A stretch of DNA of 64,000 nt. Origin: Metabacillus sediminilitoris. GTDB lineage: Bacteria; Bacillota; Bacilli; Bacillales; Bacillaceae. Below are positions 45,068-54,205 of this stretch, piece by piece (positions within the stretch are counted from its first letter, which is position 1; each line of letters begins with the position of its first letter). The stretch is taken from assembly GCF_009720625.1 (NCBI RefSeq), contig NZ_CP046266.1:1745501-1809500 (forward strand), read 5' to 3'. The translations under genes and the position numbers were made by a program. The notes below the pieces were generated by a model. That model was given only the letters and a program-made list of their open reading frames with translations. It did no database searches and was not told where the DNA came from.

Positions 45068-45342
45068 TAACGATCATCATGATTTTCAGCAAACAGGCGC
45101 TTTCATTCTATAAAGGTGCAGGGATTTTTCTATTCAACATATGAGAAGGTTTTTTTCTTATTTTCTTTTTAGCAAAAGCTATCCGTATTGCAAATATGTG
45201 TAATAAGTATTTATGCTATCCCAAGACTATTTTTTGCAACATTAATCATTCGTCAAAATCATAGATTTGATGGGGAAGTTTGTGACAATTTATTAAATAC
45301 CCTTTTTGTGTTGCCTACTCGGATCCTTATGAAGGTAAGGGC

Positions 45343-45759
45343 TTATTTAACTTCCCTTAAGCCTTTACCTTCAAGAATCTCTTGAATACCTTCTTCACAA
45401 ACCCCATAAGTTCGCCATGAACAAGTTTCACAGACTAATTGAATATCAGAGGGGGTGACATGTTTTCTGATAAGGGTTTCAATATCCTCCCAATACAGAA
45501 TTTGTCCGATTTTAAGGTCCATTTTTTCTAAAATCGTGGCATCTCTTTCATAGATACTGTTGTTTTGGCAGTGGTATTCACCTGAGTTGGGGTACTTTTC
45601 ACATAACTGGTCAGGACCCTTTACAAGCTGAATCCACGTCTTTGGATTGTTTCTCAAGGTTTGATGCAAACGTGTCATATTTTCTACGTATTCTTGGGAA
45701 TAGCCCATTCCCCGATAGCCCAGAAGGCAAAAAAGATGATGGCCGCGCAGCCTATACAT
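45343..45759 (-). CDS. DUF1284 protein
   Basis: A 138-residue cytoplasmic protein with cysteines in three clusters (HLFCLLGYRGMGYS, CEKYP with YHCQNN, and CETCSWRTYGVC), the DUF1284 pattern that may hold an iron-sulfur cluster or zinc. ATG 45759 has GGGGAG upstream and gives the family start MYRLRGHHLF; the frame opens 69 nt earlier without support. Function unknown. No convincing terminator is seen after its stop. Confidence 0.78.
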   Translation of the reverse strand: MYRLRGHHLFCLLGYRGMGYSQEYVENMTRLHQTLRNNPKTWIQLVKGPDQLCEKYPNSGEYHCQNNSIYERDATILEKMDLKIGQILYWEDIETLIRKHVTPSDIQLVCETCSWRTYGVCEEGIQEILEGKGLREVK

Positions 45760-45917
45760 AATCAGCTCCCCAGTTCGACAGGTATGAATAATATTGCCTG
45801 TTAACTTAAACGGAAAATTAGTTAACATATACTATTTATCATAACATATCATATCTGAACAATTGGGAACTTTTTAAATCATATAAGAAATAATAACGAG
45901 ATTCTTTTTCAGTGTCT

Positions 45918-46334
45918 TCATAATCCTAGTTGGTGAAGATTTTGAAGGCTAGTGGATCGTAAACGATACGCGACCGCTTTCTTCTTGTACCTTTTAATGA
46001 CATCAACATGATCTCTGTGACTATAAATAAAAAAACGAATATTATTTTTGCCCATCTTCGTATCAATAACAAGTGGTGGAATTCCAGTTGTATTAGGGTG
46101 AAAATAATTATATTTCTCTAAAAACAGTGCTTCATTAAAATGATGAATAATTTGATTTTTGTCTTCACCTTCTAAACGTTTTCCGTCGATCGTAACTGTG
46201 ACAGCCGTGTCATTAAGTGTTGGATGCAGTTCAAATTTGCTGATCATCCATTCAACAACAGATGTTGGCAGACATGTCATTAAAATTTTAATGAAGGCTG
46301 CTAATGTCAACAAAACCACAAAAGTCCAGGTCAT
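45918..46334 (-). CDS. yfmQ: YfmQ-like protein
   Basis: A 138-residue protein with an N-terminal hydrophobic anchor (WTFVVLLTLAAFIKILMT) and a basic cytoplasmic domain. VVEWMISKFELHPTLND, TVTIDGKRLEGEDKNQ and VDVIKRYKKKAVAYRLRS match what I recall of B. subtilis YfmQ. Function unknown. RBS TGGAG, 9 nt before ATG. A decayed coding fragment lies directly upstream. Confidence 0.65.
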   Translation of the reverse strand: MTWTFVVLLTLAAFIKILMTCLPTSVVEWMISKFELHPTLNDTAVTVTIDGKRLEGEDKNQIIHHFNEALFLEKYNYFHPNTTGIPPLVIDTKMGKNNIRFFIYSHRDHVDVIKRYKKKAVAYRLRSTSLQNLHQLGL

Positions 46335-46355
46335 ATTTTTTCACTCCATTTACAT

Positions 46356-46490
46356 TCATATTTCATAATTGTGTATAGACTCAGGATCAATCATTCCTTC
46401 TTTATCATAAAGAGATTTTTCAGTAAAATAATCATCCACTTTTACAAAGTTTTTACCATCCACTTGTCCAAAAGAAGTCTATATATCATC
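46356..46490 (-). pseudogene. Possible C-terminal coding fragment
   Basis: The minus strand reads FGQVDGKNFVKVDDYFTEKS, then LYDKEGMIDPESIHNYEI and a stop. An in-frame stop stands a few codons before it. It looks like protein but has no start or known family. The rest of 46335-46758 holds nothing I recognise. Confidence 0.3.
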
Positions 46491-46758
46491 GAAAACCGAG
46501 TAGAATCTGGTTTCTATGTTGAGATTGATGGTGAAATGTGACGTATTTTTGACATATGAGAGTGTAAATAAAAAATATTCGTCAATTTTGCAAAGGTTAT
46601 TAATGGTCAAGGTAGTCAATGCGAAAATTGGATGGTGTAATTATTGCGGAATTGGATGGTTTTATTCAAACCCAAATACGCTATTATTTTATCGTTAATA
46701 ACGATTTATTTATAAATATCTTAACTTTATTTAAACCTTTTAAAAGGAGATAATAAAT

Positions 46759-46950
46759 ATGACCATTGCCATTATCATTATTATTATACTTGCCTTATTG
46801 GCTTTAGTTGGTACCATATTTGCTGCAAATGATAAGGATGTAAACTATCATAAAAAAACAAAAGGAAATGTAACGAGACTTACATTCATTTATGCTATTG
46901 TCTTCATCATTTCCATTGTTGCAGTAGGGGTCTATATCGCAGTAAGGTAA
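46759..46950 (+). CDS. Small membrane protein, 63 aa
   Basis: A 63-residue protein with two hydrophobic segments (residues 2-22 and 43-62) separated by a basic loop (KDVNYHKKTKGNVTR). AAAAGGAGATAATAAAT before ATG is an excellent RBS. It lies 64 bp before a MocR-type gene on the same strand. Family not recognised. Confidence 0.65.
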   Translation: MTIAIIIIIILALLALVGTIFAANDKDVNYHKKTKGNVTRLTFIYAIVFIISIVAVGVYIAVR

Positions 46951-47013
46951 TCTCACTTACTTAGTTCATTTATATAAGTAAAAAATATAAAGAATATGAA
47001 GGATGTTACATCA

Positions 47014-48462
47014 ATGGATTGGAAGCCTGATCGACAAGATAAAAAACCTATTTATAAACAAATAGCTGAATATATTGAACTTGGAATTTCATCGGGACGA
47101 TTTCCAGCGGATAGCTTATTACCTTCTGAACGAAAATTAGCAAAAGAGCTAGAGGTCAATCGCAGTACAATTGTTGCAGCTTATGAAGAATTACAGTCTC
47201 TTGGAATCGTAGAACGGAAAAAGGGAAGCGGAACACGTGTCAGTACTGACATCTGGGGTATCTCCCATAACCGTATTCCGAATTGGGGACGTTATGTGGA
47301 GGATGGATCTTTTCTTCCAAATCTACCTTTGGTCCAACATATCCGAACGGAAGTTCAAAATAATGATTTGATCAATTTAGCAAGTGGGGAATTGGCTCCA
47401 AGTTTATTGCCGAATGATCAGTTTAGGAGTATCCTATCTAGCCATCCCTTTATAGAAAATCTTGGTTATGATCATCCACAAGGAAATGAGTTGTTAAGAG
47501 AAACAATTTCATCACATGTGAAACAGTTCAAGAACATAGAAACAACTCCTTCTTCTATTCTTATTACGTCAGGTGCTCAACAAGCCCTACATCTTATTGT
47601 GGAATGTTTGCTCAAACAAGGTGATGCTGTTGCCATTGAAGATCCTTCTTATTGTTATTCACTCCCGATCTTCCAATCAGCTGGAGTGAGAACCTTTCTC
47701 TTACCAGTTGACGAACACGGAATGAATCCAGATGATCTTCTATCATTGCATAAAAAACATCGGATAAGAATGGTTTTTTTAAATCCAGATCATCAAAATC
47801 CTACAGGTACTGTTCTTCATCTATCACGTCGAAAAAGAATAGTAGAGCTTTCGGTTAAACTAGGTATTCCCATCATTGAAGATGATCCCTATAGTTTAAC
47901 CTCCTATAATGGTGAAGTAAATCCAACTCTGAAATCAATGGATGAGAACGGAAATGTCCTCTATATTAGTTCCTTATCGAAAATCGTTGCTTCAGGATTA
48001 CGAATTGGGTGGGTTATTGGTCCTCCACAAGTGATCCAACGCTTAGCTGACGCAAAACAGCAGGTTGATTTTGGACATAGTGTATTTCCGCAATGGATTG
48101 CTAATGAATTTTTAAAAACGGATGACTTTTCTTCTCATATTGATATGATTCGTACACAACTTGAACTCAGGAACTATGCCATAACCTCAAGCTTAAATAA
48201 GCATATTGGTGATAAAGTAGAGTTTATCAATCCAGCAGGAGGTATTCATCTTTGGTGTAAAATAGATCCATCTATAAAAGAGTTTTCATTACTAAATGAA
48301 TCGATGAAGAATGGAGTCGTATTTGTGCCAGGAAGTATTTTAGGGTCTAAAAAGGGCTATTTACGTTTTACTTTTGGACGGGGAGAACCAAGCGACATTC
48401 AGAAGGGGATCTTAAGATTTTCTGAAGCATTAGAACGGATTTCGGCAGGAACAATCATTTAA
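47014..48462 (+). CDS. MocR-family regulator (GntR HTH plus aminotransferase domain)
   Basis: A 482-residue MocR/GabR-type protein. The N-terminal GntR winged helix is PIYKQIAEYIELGISSGRFP ... LPSERKLAKELEVNRSTIVAAYEEL; the C-terminal fold-type I aminotransferase domain has the PLP lysine in SSLSKIVASGLRIGW and the phosphate-binding SGAQQALHL. Such regulators use PLP plus an amino compound as effector. ATG 47014 is preferred to 46996 because GAAGGATG lies about 8 nt before it. Target unknown. Confidence 0.85.
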   Translation: MDWKPDRQDKKPIYKQIAEYIELGISSGRFPADSLLPSERKLAKELEVNRSTIVAAYEELQSLGIVERKKGSGTRVSTDIWGISHNRIPNWGRYVEDGSFLPNLPLVQHIRTEVQNNDLINLASGELAPSLLPNDQFRSILSSHPFIENLGYDHPQGNELLRETISSHVKQFKNIETTPSSILITSGAQQALHLIVECLLKQGDAVAIEDPSYCYSLPIFQSAGVRTFLLPVDEHGMNPDDLLSLHKKHRIRMVFLNPDHQNPTGTVLHLSRRKRIVELSVKLGIPIIEDDPYSLTSYNGEVNPTLKSMDENGNVLYISSLSKIVASGLRIGWVIGPPQVIQRLADAKQQVDFGHSVFPQWIANEFLKTDDFSSHIDMIRTQLELRNYAITSSLNKHIGDKVEFINPAGGIHLWCKIDPSIKEFSLLNESMKNGVVFVPGSILGSKKGYLRFTFGRGEPSDIQKGILRFSEALERISAGTII

Positions 48463-48550
48463 CCTTTGAAAAGTAAAACAAAATGAGGGACGACTTTAAG
48501 TTGTACCTAGCGTCATCCTTATTGGGCACACGGGAAGTGTTTGTGGAAAT

Positions 48551-48600
48551 AAGCCTTTTAACATATTGGGAAAGTCTATATGTTAGAAGGCTTATTATTT
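48551..48600. terminator. Terminator between mocR and tetR
   Basis: The stem AAGCCTTTTAACATAT / ATATGTTAGAAGGCTT has one internal mismatch and T-rich flanks. Confidence 0.75.
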
Positions 48601-48647
48601 TAGATTTGGATCATTTTGGTATAAAAACAGTACCATCAGGAATGTTC

Positions 48648-49256
48648 TTATTCGTTATCTCCAATATACTCAAGCGAGTAGATATGTGTTTTCGTTAGAT
48701 CAATCACTTCTTGGATAAATTCCTCTTTGGTTTCTTTGAATCCATTTTGAATCCAATTCTGAAGAAGTCCGTAAAAGCCATAGGCTGTATACCGTTTAAA
48801 ATAATCCATATTGACTGGAATATTGTTGATTGTTTCAAAAATAAATTGTTCCTTATAGATTTTTAAGATACATTGAGGGAATTGTGTATGTAATCCTGGT
48901 AACGTGTCAATGTAATTAATCAGTTCAAAAAAATTCCGGTTTTTATAAATATAAGAAACGATATTAAAAGATGGTGCTTTTAGCTTATCTGTATAAACCT
49001 TGTGACCAGGTACATATGGTTTACCTACTGAAGCTTCTAACCCTTGAAGCATGGAAACGAGTAAATCTTCAGCTAATTCAATTTTATCTGTGTAATGGAT
49101 ATAAAAGGTGCTGCGATTATAAGCGGCATAATCGACAATATTCTTTACAGAAACGGAATGGTAACCTTTCATTTTTATGAGTTCAATCAATGCTTGCTTT
49201 AAATGTTCCTCTGTCCGATTTTGTCGCCCTGATGTTGTATGCTGTTCGTTATTCAT
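48648..49256 (-). CDS. TetR-family transcriptional regulator
   Basis: A 202-residue TetR/AcrR repressor. The N-terminal HTH is HLKQALIELIKMKGYHSVSVKNIVDYA ... NRSTFYIHYTDK; the C-terminal part looks like the DhaS/YfiR-like TetR_C domain (FKRYTAYGFYGLLQNWIQNG). It is divergent from an SDR gene, with a perfect palindrome in the gap, so it likely represses itself and the two SDR genes. Confidence 0.85.
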   Translation of the reverse strand: MNNEQHTTSGRQNRTEEHLKQALIELIKMKGYHSVSVKNIVDYAAYNRSTFYIHYTDKIELAEDLLVSMLQGLEASVGKPYVPGHKVYTDKLKAPSFNIVSYIYKNRNFFELINYIDTLPGLHTQFPQCILKIYKEQFIFETINNIPVNMDYFKRYTAYGFYGLLQNWIQNGFKETKEEFIQEVIDLTKTHIYSLEYIGDNE

Positions 49257-49290
49257 GAAAAAACCTCCATCAAAATAGACAAATTCCTCA

Positions 49291-49315
49291 TAAGTGTCTA
49301 ACTAGTAGACACTTA
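49291..49315. promoter_or_regulatory. TetR operator palindrome
   Basis: Perfect 10-bp arms, TAAGTGTCTA (49291-49300) and TAGACACTTA (49306-49315), are centred in the gap between the divergent tetR and SDR genes. Confidence 0.8.
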
Positions 49316-49451
49316 ATGATATCTTAATGATTGTGAAATGTGAATCAAATAGTAAAATTGAATTATAGACAATATAAGTCGGATATTAGATCTGACTTGT
49401 ACTTTGTTCTAGAATGTTGTGCATAAATTTTCATACTTAGGAGGATTTAAG

Positions 49452-50189
49452 ATGGGAAAATTACAAGACAAAGTAGCTGTGATTACAGGTGGAGCATCTG
49501 GTATTGGGGCAGCAACAGCACGTTTATTCGTATCAGAAGGAGCCAAAGTGGTTCTTGTTGATTTAAATGAGGAAAAAGGGAAAGAATTTGAAGTTGAGTT
49601 GAAAGCGCTTAATGCTGAAGCTCTTTTTATAAAAGCAAATATTACGAGTGAAGAAGAAGTAGCAAATATCTTTAAACAAACAGTTGAAACATTTGGCAAA
49701 GTGGATGTTGTCTTCAACAATGCTGGTATCGGCCGTGTTCAACCTTCACATGAATTAGAGTATTCAGAATGGCGCAAAACGGTAAATGTTGACTTAGATG
49801 GTGTCTTCTTAGTAGCGCGTGAATCCATTCGTGAAATGCTAAAAACAGGCGGCGGTACGATTGTTAATACGGCATCAATGTACGGTTGGGTGGGGTCACC
49901 TGGCTCAGCAGCATATAACGCTGCAAAAGGTGGCGTGATTAACTTAACTCGTTCACTTGCACTAGAATATGCAGAACAAAATATTCGTATTAACGCATTA
50001 TGCCCTGGTTTTATTGATACACCAATTATTCCGGAAGAAAGCAAGAAAGCTTTAGCTGCAGCAACACCAATCAAACGTCTTGGTAAAGCAGAAGAAATGG
50101 CAAAAGCAGTATTATTCATGGCTTCGGATGATTCTTCATTTATGACAGGTAATAGCTTAATAGTTGATGGTGGGTATACGGCACAGTAA
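49452..50189 (+). CDS. SDR-family oxidoreductase
   Basis: A 245-residue classical short-chain dehydrogenase: TGGASGIGAATA (cofactor glycine motif), NNAGIG, the catalytic Ser in NTASMYG and YNAAKGG for the Tyr/Lys pair. The Asp in LVDLNEE suggests NAD(H) preference. ATG 49452 follows AGGAGG. Substrate unknown. It is the first gene after the TetR palindrome. Confidence 0.85.
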   Translation: MGKLQDKVAVITGGASGIGAATARLFVSEGAKVVLVDLNEEKGKEFEVELKALNAEALFIKANITSEEEVANIFKQTVETFGKVDVVFNNAGIGRVQPSHELEYSEWRKTVNVDLDGVFLVARESIREMLKTGGGTIVNTASMYGWVGSPGSAAYNAAKGGVINLTRSLALEYAEQNIRINALCPGFIDTPIIPEESKKALAAATPIKRLGKAEEMAKAVLFMASDDSSFMTGNSLIVDGGYTAQ

Positions 50190-50417
50190 TAACGATGTGA
50201 TCGATTCATTGCTTCAAGTTTGAAACAGAGAATGGTTCTTGTTGATCTAGCTATAAGAGATTAATAATCGTACTACCTGGGTATATATCTTTAATGAGAG
50301 ATATTTTAATTAAGAGTAATTCAGGGGAATATCTTAGGGTACTTATTGATCTTTAACGATGAGATTAGGATCATCTCCATGAAAAAACTGGAAACAACAT
50401 AAAGGAGGAAATTGACA

Positions 50418-51203
50418 ATGAATAATCGTTTTGATGGGAAAGTGGTCGTAATTACAGGTGCAGGATCTGGTTTAGGTCAAGCCTCAGCTTTACAAATAGC
50501 AAAAGAGGGAGCTAAACTTTCACTCGTTGATTTAAATGCTGCTTCATTAGAGGAAACAAAAAGTAAAGTGTTGGAAGTTGCACCAAATGCTGAAGTGTTG
50601 CTAATCACTGCAAATGTGGCAGATGAAAAAGCTGTTGAAAACTATGTAAAGGAAACAGTTGAAACATTTGGGAAAATCGATGGATTCTTCAACAACGCAG
50701 GGATCGAAGGAAAACAAAACCTAACAGAGGAATTTGGCATTGATGAGTTCCAAAAAGTAGTCAGTATCAACTTAAATGGTGTGTTTTATGGTATGAAGCA
50801 CGTATTAAAAGTCATGAGAGAACAAGGTTTTGGTTCAATTGTTAACACTGCTTCTGTTGGAGGTATTCGCGGGGTAGGAAACCAATCTGGTTACGCAGCT
50901 AGTAAGCACGGTGTGGTCGGATTAACAAGAAACTCTGCAATTGAATATGGTCAATACGGAATCAGCATCAAAGCCATTGCACCAGGAGCAATCATGACAC
51001 CAATGGTCGAAGGTTCATTAAAACAAATTGATCCAGATAACTGGGAAGAAGTAGGAAAACAATTTGTTGAGCCAAACCCAATGAAACGTTTCGGTAAACC
51101 AGAAGAAGTCGGTTATTTGGTGGCGTTTTTACTATCTAATCAAGCAAACTTCATCAACGCAACCGTTATTCCAATCGATGGTGGACAATCTTATAAATAT
51201 TAA
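50418..51203 (+). CDS. SDR-family oxidoreductase
   Basis: A 261-residue classical SDR: TGAGSGLGQASALQ, NNAGIEG, NTASVGG and YAASKHG carry the glycine motif, NNAG and the Ser/Tyr/Lys set. SLVDLNAAS again suggests NAD(H). RBS AAAGGAGG. About 45 percent similar in style to the first SDR by eye, so the pair may have arisen by duplication and may act on the same substrate class. A terminator follows. Confidence 0.85.
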   Translation: MNNRFDGKVVVITGAGSGLGQASALQIAKEGAKLSLVDLNAASLEETKSKVLEVAPNAEVLLITANVADEKAVENYVKETVETFGKIDGFFNNAGIEGKQNLTEEFGIDEFQKVVSINLNGVFYGMKHVLKVMREQGFGSIVNTASVGGIRGVGNQSGYAASKHGVVGLTRNSAIEYGQYGISIKAIAPGAIMTPMVEGSLKQIDPDNWEEVGKQFVEPNPMKRFGKPEEVGYLVAFLLSNQANFINATVIPIDGGQSYKY

Positions 51204-51271
51204 GAAGGTGTAGAGATAGTTCTCCTACTTCTCCAACTCTAAGGGGGGCATTATCGATTTACGAAATAGAG

Positions 51272-51302
51272 AAGCACAGGAACTGTTCCCGTGCTTTTTT
51301 AA
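51272..51302 (+). terminator. Terminator after the SDR pair
   Basis: The stem AAGCACAGGAAC / GTTCCCGTGCTT is followed by TTTT. Confidence 0.85.
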
Positions 51303-51324
51303 CCCCAAATTTTTTCAAACTCTC

Positions 51325-51490
51325 CCTACATCTTAAGATAAAATCATTACTGATCAATCTTAATAAACCCTCAAATCCCTCCACAGTGTGCTTGATACTA
51401 AAACTTTTACGCAAAAGGTTGACCCTTGTCCAAGAATGCTTGTACCTGACTTTCTCCTTTAGAAATATCCAGACCTATTACTGGATTCAT
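51325..51490 (-). pseudogene. N-terminal remnant of an IS110-family transposase
   Basis: The minus strand begins MNPVIGLDISKGESQVQAFL, the typical IS110 start with the first catalytic Asp of the DEDD site, preceded by AAGGAGG. A frame change near 51415 is followed by SFSIKHTVEGFEGLLRLI, the next conserved segment. Beyond 51325 the similarity ends, so only about 55 codons remain. Confidence 0.7.
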
Positions 51491-51700
51491 CATCATCTCC
51501 TCCTTAGAATTAAAGATTAGTCGGTTGTCCCTAGAGCTGCTTGTACTATCATAGGTTCGCTTGTTAAACGGGATCTTTGACCCAACCAGCCTAAAACATG
51601 CTTATACAAATAGGGAGTGAACAGTTTTGCTGACGGGATCATGTCCCATGGGCGCTACGTTCTACTTCGACTACCGCTATAATAAAACCAAGTAAAAAAA
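51491..51700 (-). mobile_element. Putative left-end noncoding segment of the IS110 remnant
   Basis: The 200 bp upstream of the transposase start shows no gene. In IS110-type elements this region carries the bridge RNA. I can only infer its identity from position; the outer boundary is not visible. Confidence 0.35.
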
Positions 51701-51886
51701 GTTCAACCAGTAAAAACTGGTTAAACTTTTTTTACGAACGGGAGCTTTTCTTCAAATAAGAAAAACATTTGCAATGATCCTCCATATTTGGGCGCGTTTC
51801 TGCAACAAGGATTACGTAAGTTCATATTTGACATAAACTGTGTAAAAAAAGTTACCTTTCAGTTCACTCCAGAAGTAAGATTATTT

Positions 51887-52312
51887 TTATTTATAATTAG
51901 AAATCCATTCAAATATTTGATCATAGTTACTTGAGAATATTACATTGTCTTTAGTATTTGACTGTATAAGGTGATTCAGAATATCCCCCTCTTCCATTAA
52001 GAATGCAGCTGCAATAGTATTGTCTAGTATTGCAGCTGAGAAAAATTTTTCTTTCCATAATTTTTGTACGGTAAAATGTTCTGGGGTATAACCTTTTCTA
52101 TTTACTAACAATTTATATTTTTTGCCTTTTTTAATAAACTCTTGGCAAGATTGCTCAAACGCTTTATACCATAGGTTTACGTCAGTGTTGGTGATAAAAC
52201 CCGTCAAATTAGTAATAATTATATCATCAGATACTGATGTACTTATATTTTTAACATTCGAAATAAAAATCAACTCCTTGCTATTATTATAAACTAAAGT
52301 TGTAGTGAGCAT
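51887..52312 (-). CDS. Hypothetical protein, STAS/SpoIIAA-like in style
   Basis: A 141-residue soluble protein with alternating strands and helices. FEQSCQEFIKKGKKYKLLVNRKGY and the spacing of the remaining segments recall SpoIIAA-like/STAS proteins, but the match is weak. A poor RBS precedes ATG 52312. It lies between IS110 remnants and a Nudix relic. Confidence 0.5.
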   Translation of the reverse strand: MLTTTLVYNNSKELIFISNVKNISTSVSDDIIITNLTGFITNTDVNLWYKAFEQSCQEFIKKGKKYKLLVNRKGYTPEHFTVQKLWKEKFFSAAILDNTIAAAFLMEEGDILNHLIQSNTKDNVIFSSNYDQIFEWISNYK

Positions 52313-52659
52313 AGGTCTTATTGTTTATTGCGTAGTTCGATTAATTATGTAGTAACTTATTCAAGAAAAGGGCGTCTTATGGAAAAAGAAGTAAAGGTTG
52401 ATATATATTATACATGACTAATATGTATCAGCCTCTACTTTATATGACTTTTGATGAATTAGGTCTTGATAATAAGATAAGCTACAACAGGAAGTTTTAT
52501 TTCTTCAAAAAAAGTCAAAAAACACATTCCTTGCTGGACTTTTGGTTCCAATAGGAGGACATATTGAATGTGATGAAATTAATAATTCCCAAAAATAGGA
52601 TTTTTTTCAAACTTCATTCCTACCCAACACAGATTTCAAAAAGTATCCCTCGATACTCA
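52313..52659. other. Intergenic region with a Nudix relic
   Basis: There is no intact gene. At 52528-52600 the plus strand reads FLAGLLVPIGGHIECDEINN, a piece of a Nudix hydrolase (GGHIE is the start of a Nudix box), with no continuation. Confidence 0.45.
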
Positions 52660-53211
52660 CTATTTTATAAGTCTTTCGATAAAATCCTTAGTTGATAAGA
52701 CAGTAGCAAATTCATTATGAAGAGTAGCAAGAGAAACATCATGAACGGTTTGGGCATCTATAAATTTCCCGTTGGAATCTATTAAGCCGAACGCAGCTGT
52801 TGCATCTGATATAAGATAAGTTTCAAATCCTAAGTTTCCGCTCATCCTGGTGGTCGTAGACACACAATGGGGAGTCGTTAAACCGGTAATCACTACTTCC
52901 TTAATTCCTAAATTATTTAAATAACGCTGAAGTGATGTGCCTATAAAGGCGCTATTCACCTCTTTTGTTAAAACCGTTTCCTTCTCATGAGGTTTTATTA
53001 TTTCTTTTATAAGGAACCCCTCATTTTTTGGGTGAAAAACAGAATGAGGTTTTTTGGATGTATGTTGAATAAAGACCACCTCGTACTGGTGTTCCCTCCA
53101 TTTAGTTAATAATGACTTTATATTTTTCTCTGCATCCAAATTGTTTCGTATTCCCCATTTGGGATCATCAAATGCTTTCTGGACATCTAAAATGAGCAGT
53201 GCTTTGTTCAT
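52660..53211 (-). CDS. Isochorismatase-family cysteine hydrolase
   Basis: A 183-residue cysteine hydrolase of the isochorismatase/nicotinamidase fold. Catalytic residues are visible: Asp9 in LLILDVQKAF, a Lys in LTKEVNSAF, and the nucleophile Cys in TGLTTPHCVSTTTR. The substrate is unknown (an amide or isochorismate-type bond). RBS AAGGGGG. A DUF1272 gene and an AsnC regulator lie next to it; co-regulation is possible. Confidence 0.82.
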   Translation of the reverse strand: MNKALLILDVQKAFDDPKWGIRNNLDAEKNIKSLLTKWREHQYEVVFIQHTSKKPHSVFHPKNEGFLIKEIIKPHEKETVLTKEVNSAFIGTSLQRYLNNLGIKEVVITGLTTPHCVSTTTRMSGNLGFETYLISDATAAFGLIDSNGKFIDAQTVHDVSLATLHNEFATVLSTKDFIERLIK

Positions 53212-53244
53212 TGAACATTCCCCCTTTTCAAAATTTTAGTTAGC

Positions 53245-53424
53245 TTATGGCACAAACACAAGTTGGTTTCGGCCTTTAACAAGGTCACCATTACAATTAG
53301 GACATATGTTAAACATATCTAACGTGCAACCCTCACAAAAGGTACATTCATGAACGCAGATATAAGCCTCTCCATAAATATTTCCTATACAGTTGTCACA
53401 TGTATCTTTTATCTCTAACCCCAT
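53245..53424 (-). CDS. DUF1272 zinc-ribbon-like protein
   Basis: A 59-residue protein with eight cysteines, including CDNC, CVHECTFCEGC and CPNC, the DUF1272 layout that should bind two metal ions. ATG 53424 has GAGGAGG upstream. It lies 33 bp before the isochorismatase gene on the same strand, so the two are probably cotranscribed. Confidence 0.8.
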   Translation of the reverse strand: MGLEIKDTCDNCIGNIYGEAYICVHECTFCEGCTLDMFNICPNCNGDLVKGRNQLVFVP

Positions 53425-53566
53425 GTATAACCTCCTCAAATGACTTATACTTATTTTATTTCAAACATAAAGGAGAACACATACTTTTATTAAGGAGTTT
53501 GAGCTGTTATTCTTAAATAAAAAAGGAAATAATTTAATTTCAAATAAAATATAAAGGTGAAAGATT

Positions 53567-53986
53567 ATGGATAATTTAAATCGTCAAATATTAGATATTT
53601 TACAAGTAGAAGGCAGAATATCCATGACGGAATTAGGGAAGAAAATTTCTTTGTCTGTCCCTGCTGTCACAGAGAGGGTAAGAAAGCTAGAGGATCAAGG
53701 GGTTATAGAGGGATATAAAGCTCAAATTAACCCAAATAAGATACATAAATCAGTTAAAGCATTTGTATTAATTAAAACCCATCGTTGTAAGGCATTTAGA
53801 GAATTTTGTAAGGAGAGTTCCCTCGTTATTGAATGTCATCGACTGACGGGGGAATTTAGTTATCTTGTTAAGGTAGTAACGGAAACTAATGAGTTATTAG
53901 AAGAATTCATTGATTCAACCATGGAGTACGGAGAACCATACACTATGATAAACCTTTCCTCGCCCGTTTCTAACAAAATAATTTAA
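53567..53986 (+). CDS. Lrp/AsnC-family regulator
   Basis: A 139-residue Lrp-like protein. The HTH is ILDILQVEGRISMTELGKK with LSVPAVTERVRKLEDQGVIEGY; the RAM domain includes VIECHRLTGEFSYLVKV. Resembles LrpC. It is divergent from the DUF1272/isochorismatase genes, which it may control. RBS AAAGGTG. Confidence 0.82.
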   Translation: MDNLNRQILDILQVEGRISMTELGKKISLSVPAVTERVRKLEDQGVIEGYKAQINPNKIHKSVKAFVLIKTHRCKAFREFCKESSLVIECHRLTGEFSYLVKVVTETNELLEEFIDSTMEYGEPYTMINLSSPVSNKII

Positions 53987-54150
53987 GCGGCACAAGTGTT
54001 TATCTTCCAGAATAGGGGGCTATTCTGCAATAGCAGTGCAGCATAACCTCCTTAGGATGATCTTCCGCAATACCAGCTAATATAAGTCAACACTTTTTAA
54101 GTAATAATACTAGATTAAAGATGTTATAATAAAAACATGCATGACAAAGA

Positions 54151-54180
54151 AACTTCAATGATTTCATTTGAAGTTTTTGT
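54151..54180. terminator. Terminator-like hairpin
   Basis: The stem AACTTCAA / TTTGAAGTT is followed by TTTT. Confidence 0.65.
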
Positions 54181-54205
54181 AAGTAATGTAATTATTTGTA
54201 TCGGA

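Noticed and set aside
45188..45385. 65-codon plus-strand ORF
   Set aside because: No RBS; overlaps the 3' end of the DUF1284 gene on the other strand.
46516..46698. 60-codon plus-strand ORF
   Set aside because: No RBS and no family resemblance; lies in a gap before a well-supported small gene.
48483..48698. 71-codon plus-strand ORF
   Set aside because: Spans a terminator hairpin between mocR and tetR.
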